From positions 1-38,353 of the forward strand of contig JAOUIM010000002.1 in assembly GCA_029884035.1 (NCBI GenBank): a stretch of DNA of 38,353 nt, given 5' to 3'. This DNA is from Aquincola sp. GTDB lineage: Bacteria; Pseudomonadota; Gammaproteobacteria; Burkholderiales; Burkholderiaceae_C. The notes below the pieces were generated by a model. That model was not told where the DNA came from. It did no database searches and saw only the letters and a program-made list of their open reading frames with translations. Positions 28,932 through 36,320 of this stretch are shown here, one piece after another. Within the stretch, counting starts at the first letter, position 1; every line of letters begins with the position of its first letter. Position numbers and translations under genes: made by a program.

Positions 28932-29616
28932 GGTCCGCGCCCTGGGCAGCCGCTACGGCCGCATCCCGGCGCTGGCCGACATCGCGCTGGACGTGAGAGC
29001 CGGCGAACTGGTGGCGATCGTCGGTGCCAACGGCGCGGGCAAGACCACGTTGCTGCGCACGCTGTCGGGCGTGCAACCGATGAGCGGCGGCACGCTGCGC
29101 TTCGAAGGCGCCGACATCCGCCGCGAGACGCCGCGCCAACGCGTGCAACGCGGCATCGTTCAGGTGCCCGAGGGGCGCCAGGTGTTCGGTGCACTCAGTG
29201 TCGAGGACAACCTGCTGCTCGGTGCGTTCGCGCGCGGAGCGGCGGCGGCGATCGACACGGTCTGGACGCTGTTCCCGGTGCTGCGCGACAAGCGCGAAGA
29301 GGATGCCGGCAATCTGTCGGGCGGCCAGCAGCAGATGCTGGCGATCGGCCGCGCGCTGATGGCCGACCCGCGGCTGCTGCTGCTCGACGAGCCGAGCATG
29401 GGGCTCGCGCCGCGGCTCGTGACCGAGATCTTCAACCACATCAAGGCGCTGAAGGCGCGAGGCACGACCATCCTGCTGGTGGACCAGAACGCACGCGCGG
29501 CGTTGGCGGTGGCCGACCGCGGCTACGTGATGGAGACCGGCCGCATCGTCGCCGAAGGCCGCGCGGCCGAGCTGCTGCGTGATCCGAAAGTTCAGCACGC
29601 CTACCTCGGACATTGA
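28924..29616 (+). CDS. livF: LivF-type ABC transporter ATP-binding protein
   Basis: Walker A GANGAGKTT; LSGGQQQMLAIGRALMADPRLLLLDEPSMGLAPRLV. Confidence 0.95.
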   Translation: MLEVRALGSRYGRIPALADIALDVRAGELVAIVGANGAGKTTLLRTLSGVQPMSGGTLRFEGADIRRETPRQRVQRGIVQVPEGRQVFGALSVEDNLLLGAFARGAAAAIDTVWTLFPVLRDKREEDAGNLSGGQQQMLAIGRALMADPRLLLLDEPSMGLAPRLVTEIFNHIKALKARGTTILLVDQNARAALAVADRGYVMETGRIVAEGRAAELLRDPKVQHAYLGH

Positions 29617-29622
29617 CATGAA

Positions 29623-29720
29623 GCCCCCAAGCTCGCTTGCGCTCGCTACCCCCCGAGGGGGCCGTCCGCCGACGGACCGGCAAAGCCGGATCCGTGGCGG
29701 GAAGCTGGGCTTGGCGCGGC
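29623..29720. repeat. C-run/G-run plus nested hairpin element, copy 2 (intergenic)
   Basis: CCCCCCGAGGGGG then CCGCC-GA-CGGA-CCGGC-AAA-GCCGG-A-TCCG-T-GGCGG (29666-29700). Confidence 0.6.
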
Positions 29721-29755
29721 AGTGGGGCACACCCTGACACAGAAGGCAAAGCAAC

Positions 29756-30169
29756 ATGAAACCCACGCTGCAATCCGGACTCACCGCCGAGGCCTCGTTC
29801 GAGGTCGACCGCGCGCGAACGATCGACTTCATGGGCGAGGCGGCACGTGTCTACGCGACACCGATGCTGGTGCGCGACATCGAGATGACATGCCGCGAGC
29901 TCCTGCTCAAGCACCTCGATGCCGGCGAGGACTCGGTGGGTACGCGGGTGGAGATCGATCACATCGGCGCGACCCTGCTGGGCATGACCGTGACGCTCGC
30001 GGTGCGCGTGGCCGAGGTCAACGGCCGTGCCGTCGTGTTCGAGGTCGAGGGCAGCGACACGGTCGAGCCGATCGTGCGTGGCAAGCATTCACGCTTCGTC
30101 GTCGACGTCGCCAAGACTGCGCAGCGGCTTGCGGCGAAGGCCGAGAAGGCGAAGGGTGCTGCGCGATGA
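29756..30169 (+). CDS. Hotdog thioesterase, FlK (fluoroacetyl-CoA thioesterase)-like
   Basis: MKPTLQSGLTAEASFEVDRARTIDFMGEAARVYATPMLVRDIEMTCRELLLKHLDAGEDSVGTRVEIDHIGATLLGMTVTLAVRVAEVNGR... Confidence 0.8.
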   Translation: MKPTLQSGLTAEASFEVDRARTIDFMGEAARVYATPMLVRDIEMTCRELLLKHLDAGEDSVGTRVEIDHIGATLLGMTVTLAVRVAEVNGRAVVFEVEGSDTVEPIVRGKHSRFVVDVAKTAQRLAAKAEKAKGAAR

Positions 30170-32985
30170 AGATGGTGTCAGACGCGCCAGCGGGCCGAGC
30201 GCCGGACCGCTCCCAAGCCGGCCCGCATCCCCTCGGGGGATCGGCCGACGTACCCGTTGGACGAGGGGTCCACAAGATCCCGACGTACTGCTACCAGTGC
30301 GTCGCCGGTCCCGACCTGCTGACCGTCAAGGTCGAGGACGGCGTGGCCACCGAAGTCGAGCCCAATTTTTGCGCCGCGGGCATCCACCCGGCCGGCGGCA
30401 AGGTCTGCGTCAAGGCCTACGGCCTGGTGCAGAAGACCAACAACCCGCATCGCGTGCTCGCGCCGATGAAGCGCAGCAATCCGCGCAAGGGCCGCGACGA
30501 GGATCCGGGCTTCGTGCCGATCTCGTGGGACGAAGCAATGACACTGATCGCCGACAAGCTCGCCGGCGTGCGCGAAACCGGGTTGATCGATGAATCCGGC
30601 TACCCGCGCGTGGCGGCCAGCTTCGGCGGCGCGGGCACGCCGCAGTCGTACATGGGCACCTTCCCCGCCTTCCTCGCGGCCTGGGGGCCGATGGACATGG
30701 GCTTCGGCTCGGGCCAGGGCGTCAAGTGCTACCACTCCGAGCACCTGTATGGCGAGTTCTGGCACCGCGCCTTCATCGTCACGCCCGACACGCCGCTGTG
30801 CGACTACCTGATCTCGTGCGGCTCGAACATCGAAGCCTCGGGCGGCGTCACCGGCGTCGCGCGACACGCCGCAGCGCGCGTGCGTGGCATGAAGCGGGTG
30901 CAGGTCGAGCCGCACCTGTCGGTCACTGGTGCCTGCTCGGCCGAATGGGTGCCGATCAAGCCCAAGACCGACGCCGCCTTCCTGTTCGCGCTGATCCACG
31001 TGCTGCTGCACGAGTTGCCGCGCGAACGGCTGGACCTGCCGTTCCTGCGCGAACGCACCGCGTCGCCGTACCTCGTCGGCGCGAACGGCTACTACCTGCG
31101 CGACCGCGCGAACCGCCAGCCGCTGGTGTGGGACGAGAAGGCATCCATCGCGCGGCCGCACGACGCACCCGGCAAGGTCGAGGCGCTCGAAGGCCGCTTC
31201 GTGGTCGACGCGGTCGAGATCGGCCCGGACGGCGACGTGCTCGCCGAGGGCCTGCTCGAAGGGACGGCGGCGTTCACGCGATTGGTCGAGCATGTGCGCC
31301 CCTACAGCCCCGAGTGGGCCGAGGGCGTGTGCGACGTGAGCGCCACGCGCATCCGCCGCATCGCCAACGAATACATCGACCACGCCGGCGTCGGGCGCAC
31401 GATCGAGATCGACGGCCGCACGCTGCCGCACCGGCCGGTGGCCATCACGCTGGGCAAGACGGTCAACAACGGCTGGGGCGGCTTCGAGTGCTGCTGGGCG
31501 CGCACCGTGATGGCCACGCTGGTCGGCGCGCTCGAAGTGCCCGGCGGCACGATCGGCACCACGATCCGCCTGACCCGGCCGATGTCGCACCGCCACGAGA
31601 GCGTCAAGCCCGGGCCCGACGGTTTCATGCACTACCCGCTAAACCCGACCGACAAGGGCCGCTGGTCGCCGCAGCCCAACATCCGCAACGCCTACCGCAC
31701 GATGGTGCCGCTGGCCGCCGACGGGCCGTGGAGCCAGGCGCTCGGGCCGACGCACTTCTCGTGGCTGTTCCTCGACGACACGCCGCACGGCCTGCCGCGC
31801 GTGACGCTGCCCGAGGTCTGGTTCGTCTACCGCACCAACCCCGGCATCTCGTTCTGGGACACCGCGGCGCTGGGCGAGAAGATGGCGCGCTTTCCCTTCG
31901 TCGTCGCCTTCGCCTACACCCACGATGAGACGAACCACTTCGCCGACATCCTGCTGCCCGACGCCACCGACCTCGAGAGCCTGCAGCTGTGGCGCGTCGG
32001 CGGTACCAAGTACCAGGAGTCATTCTGGGACCACCAGGGCTTCGCGCTGCGCCAGCCGACGGTGGCGCCGCATGGCCTCTCGCGCGACTTCACCGACATC
32101 GCCACCGAACTGGCGCACCGCACGGGCCTGGCGGAGAAGTACTACTCGGCGATCAACAAGGGCGCGGGCGGCGTGCCGCTCGCGAGCGAGTTCGGCGACT
32201 TCTCGCTCGACGTGCGCGCACGCCACGACCGCGAGCAGATCTGGGACGCGGTGTGCCGCGCCGCCAGCGCCGAGGTCAGCGACGGTCGTGACGCGCATGG
32301 GCTGGACTGGTGGAAGGAACATGGCTTCGCGACCCGCCCGTTCCCGCGCGGCCAGTGGTACCTGCTGCCGACGATGGAGCAGCACGGACTGCGCTTCGAG
32401 CTGCCGTACCAGGAACGCCTGTTGCGCGTGGGCACCGAATTGGGTCGCCGCCTGCACGAGCATGGCATGCACTGGTGGGACACGCAGCTGAAGGAGTACC
32501 AGGGGCTGCCGGTGTGGAAGGACTTCCCGGCGCTGTGGGAGGCCGTCATCGGGCAGACCGGCGGCCGCGCGGCCGACTACCCGTTCTGGCTGCTCACCGC
32601 GCGCAGCATGCAGTACGCCTGGGGCGCCAATGCGGGCAACCAACTGATGCACGAGGTGGCCGACAACATCACGGGCCACCGCGGCGTGGTCATCAACAGC
32701 AGCGCCGCAGAGAAGCTGGGCATCGCCGACGGCGATGCGATCGAGATCGCGACGCCCAAGCGCAAGGTGCGCGGCCGCGCCGTCGTGCGCCAGGGCATCC
32801 GGCCCGACACGCTGCTGGCGATCGGCCAGTTCGACCACTGGGCCACGCCGCTGGCCAAGGACTTCGGCGTCGCGAGCATGAACTCTTTGGCCACGATGTC
32901 GCTGGACCTGACCGATGCCACCGGTTCAGGCGCCGACATCGTGCGCGTGAAGGTCGCGCGTGCCGCGCGCGGAGCCCTGTCATGA
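30166..32985 (+). CDS. DMSO-reductase-superfamily molybdopterin oxidoreductase catalytic subunit, phenylacetyl-CoA:acceptor oxidoreductase (PadB)-like
   Basis: IPTYCYQCVAGPDLLTVKVEDGVATEVEPN...; GFVPISWDEAMTLIADKL; YWGAN-type C-terminal molybdopterin-binding region; followed by Fe-S and membrane-anchor genes; no Tat motif. Confidence 0.8.
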   Translation: MKMVSDAPAGRAPDRSQAGPHPLGGSADVPVGRGVHKIPTYCYQCVAGPDLLTVKVEDGVATEVEPNFCAAGIHPAGGKVCVKAYGLVQKTNNPHRVLAPMKRSNPRKGRDEDPGFVPISWDEAMTLIADKLAGVRETGLIDESGYPRVAASFGGAGTPQSYMGTFPAFLAAWGPMDMGFGSGQGVKCYHSEHLYGEFWHRAFIVTPDTPLCDYLISCGSNIEASGGVTGVARHAAARVRGMKRVQVEPHLSVTGACSAEWVPIKPKTDAAFLFALIHVLLHELPRERLDLPFLRERTASPYLVGANGYYLRDRANRQPLVWDEKASIARPHDAPGKVEALEGRFVVDAVEIGPDGDVLAEGLLEGTAAFTRLVEHVRPYSPEWAEGVCDVSATRIRRIANEYIDHAGVGRTIEIDGRTLPHRPVAITLGKTVNNGWGGFECCWARTVMATLVGALEVPGGTIGTTIRLTRPMSHRHESVKPGPDGFMHYPLNPTDKGRWSPQPNIRNAYRTMVPLAADGPWSQALGPTHFSWLFLDDTPHGLPRVTLPEVWFVYRTNPGISFWDTAALGEKMARFPFVVAFAYTHDETNHFADILLPDATDLESLQLWRVGGTKYQESFWDHQGFALRQPTVAPHGLSRDFTDIATELAHRTGLAEKYYSAINKGAGGVPLASEFGDFSLDVRARHDREQIWDAVCRAASAEVSDGRDAHGLDWWKEHGFATRPFPRGQWYLLPTMEQHGLRFELPYQERLLRVGTELGRRLHEHGMHWWDTQLKEYQGLPVWKDFPALWEAVIGQTGGRAADYPFWLLTARSMQYAWGANAGNQLMHEVADNITGHRGVVINSSAAEKLGIADGDAIEIATPKRKVRGRAVVRQGIRPDTLLAIGQFDHWATPLAKDFGVASMNSLATMSLDLTDATGSGADIVRVKVARAARGALS

Positions 32986-33641
32986 CCCGCTGGGCGATGG
33001 TCGCGGACCTGCGACGCTGCGTCGGCTGCCAGACCTGCACCGCGGCGTGCAAGCACGCCAACGCCACACCGCCCGGCGTGCAGTGGCGGCGCGTGCTCGA
33101 CCTCGAGGTCGGCGACTACCCGGACGTGCAGCGCGCCTTCGTGCCGGTCGGTTGCCAGCACTGCGACGAGCCGCCGTGCGCCGAGGTCTGCCCGACCACC
33201 GCGACCCGAAAGCGCGACGACGGCATCGTCACGATCGACTACGACGCCTGCATCGGCTGCGCCTACTGCGCGGTGGCCTGTCCGTACCAGGCACGGACGA
33301 AGACGATGCGCGCCGGCTTCGCCTACGGTCAGGCCAGCGAACACGAGCTCAAGCGGCAGGACGACACACGCCTGGCGGTGGCCACCAAATGCACCTTCTG
33401 CGTCGACCGCATCGACGACGGGTTGGCGCGCGGCCTGCAGCCGGGCATCGATCCCGATGCGACGCCGGCCTGCGTCAATGCCTGCATCTCCGAAGCGCTT
33501 GCGTTCGGCGATCTCGACGACCCCCACAGCACAGTGTCCCGGCTGCTCGCCCAGAACCAGCATTTCCGCATGCACGAGGAGCTCGGCACCGGCCCCGGCT
33601 TGATCTATCTGTGGGACCGCAAGTTGGAGACCGCAACATGA
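32982..33641 (+). CDS. 4Fe-4S ferredoxin-type electron-transfer subunit (PadC/DmsB-like)
   Basis: Cys clusters CVGCQTCTAACKHAN, CQHCDEPPCAEVCP, CIGCAYCAVACPYQ, CTFCVDR...CVNAC; ATGA overlap. Confidence 0.92.
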   Translation: MTRWAMVADLRRCVGCQTCTAACKHANATPPGVQWRRVLDLEVGDYPDVQRAFVPVGCQHCDEPPCAEVCPTTATRKRDDGIVTIDYDACIGCAYCAVACPYQARTKTMRAGFAYGQASEHELKRQDDTRLAVATKCTFCVDRIDDGLARGLQPGIDPDATPACVNACISEALAFGDLDDPHSTVSRLLAQNQHFRMHEELGTGPGLIYLWDRKLETAT

Positions 33642-34471
33642 GCTTCGGCCCGAGCCCCTGGCAGCAGGCGAACTGGGACTGGCGCGCTGCCTGCAACTTC
33701 ATGGCCGGCGGCGCGGGCAGCGGACTCGTGGTGTGCGCGGCGCTGGCGGGCTCACCCGCGTGGCTGCTGGCGGCCGGTGGCGTGATGATTGCATCCGGCC
33801 TGTTCGCGGTCTGGCTCGAACTCGGGCGGCCTTGGCGATCGTGGCGAGTCATCCGCCACGGCGCGCGCTCGTGGATGTCGCGCGAGGCGCTGGTCGCGCC
33901 GCTGCTGTTCGTCGCCATCGCCGCGGCGTGGTTCGGCGTGCCGGGTGCTGCCTGGGCCGCCGCACTGCTCGCATTGGTGTTCGTCGCCTGCCAGGCGCGA
34001 CTGTTGCAGGCCGCCAAGGGCATCCCAGCCTGGCGCGAGCCGATGCTGGTGCCGCTGCTGGTCGCCACCGCGCTCGCCGAGGGGGCGGGTGCGTGGCTGC
34101 TGCTCGGCGCGGCCCGTGCCGCGCCAGGCGGCCTGTGGGTCTACTTCGCGCTCGTGCTGGTCGCGCGCGTGGCGCTGTGGCACGCGTGGCGCCGACGCGT
34201 GCGCACTGCCACTGGCGCCCTGGCCGCGATCGATGCGGCGGGCATGGTGTTCAAGCTCGCCACGCTGCTGCCGCTGGCAGCCGCGCTGGTGGCGCTCGCT
34301 TGGCCGCTCGCCGACGGCCCGACGAGCGTGCTGCAGGCGCTGGCGGGAGCGCTGGCGGCTGCGGGGGGACTGTGGTTCAAGTACACGCTGGTCACGCGTG
34401 CCGGTTTCAACCAGGGCTTCGCGCTGCCGCACCTGCCGGTGCGCGGCGTGCCCCGTCGCCAGGAGGCATGA
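33638..34471 (+). CDS. Integral membrane anchor subunit (PadD/NrfD/DmsC-like)
   Basis: WDWRAACNFMAGGAGSGLVV...LELGRPWRSWRVIRHGARSWMSREALVAPLLF; multiple TM helices; ATGA overlap. Confidence 0.85.
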   Translation: MSFGPSPWQQANWDWRAACNFMAGGAGSGLVVCAALAGSPAWLLAAGGVMIASGLFAVWLELGRPWRSWRVIRHGARSWMSREALVAPLLFVAIAAAWFGVPGAAWAAALLALVFVACQARLLQAAKGIPAWREPMLVPLLVATALAEGAGAWLLLGAARAAPGGLWVYFALVLVARVALWHAWRRRVRTATGALAAIDAAGMVFKLATLLPLAAALVALAWPLADGPTSVLQALAGALAAAGGLWFKYTLVTRAGFNQGFALPHLPVRGVPRRQEA

Positions 34472-35820
34472 ACATGGGCGTACTGACCGAAACCCGTACC
34501 CTCTCCGCGTCGCGAGGCGCAGGCCTGCACGCCACGCAGGAGACCTTGTCGCGCGACGCGTTGGCCGCGCTGCAGCTCGAGCGCCTGCGAGTCACGCTGC
34601 ACAACGCCTGGACCCATGTGCCGTGGCAGCGCGCGCGGCTCGAAGCCGCCGGCCTGCACCCTGACGCGATGCGCCACCTCGACGACCTGCAAGGTCTGCC
34701 GTTCATGGTCAAGAACGATCTGCGCGACCACTATCCGTTCGGCCTGTTCGCGCGGCCCGTCGATGCGCTGGCCCGCATCCACGCCTCGTCGGGCACGACC
34801 GGCAAGCCCACCGTGGTGGGCTACACCGCGGCCGACCTCGGTCGCTGGGCCGACCTGATGGCGCGCTCGATGTACGGCATCGGCGTGCGCCCCGGCGACC
34901 TGGTGCACAACGCCTACGGCTACGGACTGTTCACCGGCGGGCTCGGTGCGCACGCGGGCGCCGAGCGGCTGGGCTGCCCGGTGGTGCCGATGAGTGGCGG
35001 GGGCACCGAGCGTCAGGTCAGCCTGATCGTCGACTTCGGCGCGCGTGTGCTCTGCGCCACGCCGTCGTATGCGCTGGCGATCGCCGAGGTCGCCGAGCAT
35101 CAGGGCGTGGACCTGCGGCAGAGCCGCCTGGCGTTCGGCCTGTTCGGCGCCGAGCCCTGGAGCGCCGGCATGCGCGATGAGGTTCAGGCGCGCCTGGGAT
35201 TGAAAGCTTTCGACATCTACGGCCTGTCGGAGATCATGGGGCCGGGCGTGGCCTGCGAATGCGAATGCCGCAACGGCCTGCACGGCTGGGAAGACCACTT
35301 CCTGTTCGAACTCGTCGACCCGGAGAGCGGCGCGCCGGTGGGCGAAGGTGAGGCGGGCGAACTCGTGATCACCACACTGACCAAGGAAGCGCTGCCGATG
35401 CTGCGCTACCGCACGCGCGACATCACGCGCGTGACGACCCAGCGCTGCGACTGCGGCCGCACGCACCTGCGCATCCTGCGCGTGACCGGGCGCAACGACG
35501 ACATGCTGATCATCCGCGGCGTCAACGTCTATCCGTCGCAAGTCGAGGCGGTGCTGATGGGGCGGCCCGGCTTGGCGCCGCATTACCAGCTGGTGATCGA
35601 GCGCCAGGGTGCGCTGGACCACCTGCGCGTCGAGATCGAGTCTCTGCCCGGCGTGGCGGCCGACCGCTTCGACGCGCTCGCTCAAGATGCGCAGCACCAC
35701 ATCAAGTCGCTCGTCGGCGTGACCGCCGACGTCGTGGTTCTGGCGCCGGGAACGCTGCCGCGATCGCAAGGCAAGGCGGTGCGGGTACGCGACCTACGCA
35801 AGGCGGGTCCGCCCCGATGA
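34468..35820 (+). CDS. Phenylacetate-CoA ligase (PaaK) family AMP-forming aryl-CoA ligase
   Basis: IHASSGTTGKPTVVGYTAADLGRWADLMARSMYGIGVRPGDLVHNAYGYGLFTGGLGAHAGAERLG; MLIIRGVNVYPSQVE. Confidence 0.92.
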   Translation: MNMGVLTETRTLSASRGAGLHATQETLSRDALAALQLERLRVTLHNAWTHVPWQRARLEAAGLHPDAMRHLDDLQGLPFMVKNDLRDHYPFGLFARPVDALARIHASSGTTGKPTVVGYTAADLGRWADLMARSMYGIGVRPGDLVHNAYGYGLFTGGLGAHAGAERLGCPVVPMSGGGTERQVSLIVDFGARVLCATPSYALAIAEVAEHQGVDLRQSRLAFGLFGAEPWSAGMRDEVQARLGLKAFDIYGLSEIMGPGVACECECRNGLHGWEDHFLFELVDPESGAPVGEGEAGELVITTLTKEALPMLRYRTRDITRVTTQRCDCGRTHLRILRVTGRNDDMLIIRGVNVYPSQVEAVLMGRPGLAPHYQLVIERQGALDHLRVEIESLPGVAADRFDALAQDAQHHIKSLVGVTADVVVLAPGTLPRSQGKAVRVRDLRKAGPPR

Positions 35821-36320
35821 GCAACCGGCTGCTGAGGCTCACGGTCAACGGCCGCGAACACGTGCTGGCCGCGCGCGACGCCGCGACGCTGCTCGAGGTG
35901 CTGCGTGACCAGCTCCTGCTCACCGGCACCAAGCAAGGCTGCGACGGCGGCGAGTGCGGCGCCTGCACTGTGCTGGTCGACGGTGCACCGCGGCTGGCCT
36001 GCATCACGCTCGCGGCGAGCGTCGAAGGTCGTGCGATCGAGACGATCGAGTCGCTGGCCACGCAGGGGCGGCTGTCGGCGCTGCAGCGCGCGTTCCACGA
36101 ACACCTGGGCGCGCAGTGCGGCTTCTGCACGCCGGGCATGGTGATGGCCGCCGAGGCGCTGCTGCGCCGCGCGCCGCATCCGTCCGAAGCGCAGATCCGC
36201 GCGGCGCTTGCGGGCAACCTGTGCCGCTGCACCGGCTACGTCAAGATCGTCGAGTCGGTTCAGGCCGCCGCAGCCGGTGAGCCTGCAGCTTCGCATCTTC
36301 GCGTGGAGGCTGTGCGATGA
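35817..36320 (+). CDS. (2Fe-2S)-binding subunit of a xanthine-oxidase-family enzyme, 4-hydroxybenzoyl-CoA reductase gamma (HcrC/HbaB)-like
   Basis: GTKQGCDGGECGACTVLVDGAPRLAC; CGFCTPGMVMAAEALL...GNLCRCTGYVKIVESV. Confidence 0.9.
   Translation: MSNRLLRLTVNGREHVLAARDAATLLEVLRDQLLLTGTKQGCDGGECGACTVLVDGAPRLACITLAASVEGRAIETIESLATQGRLSALQRAFHEHLGAQCGFCTPGMVMAAEALLRRAPHPSEAQIRAALAGNLCRCTGYVKIVESVQAAAAGEPAASHLRVEAVR

Noticed and set aside
30178-31632. 484-aa minus-strand ORF opposite the PadB-like gene
   Set aside because: Antisense-frame artefact of GC-rich coding DNA; no recognisable motif.
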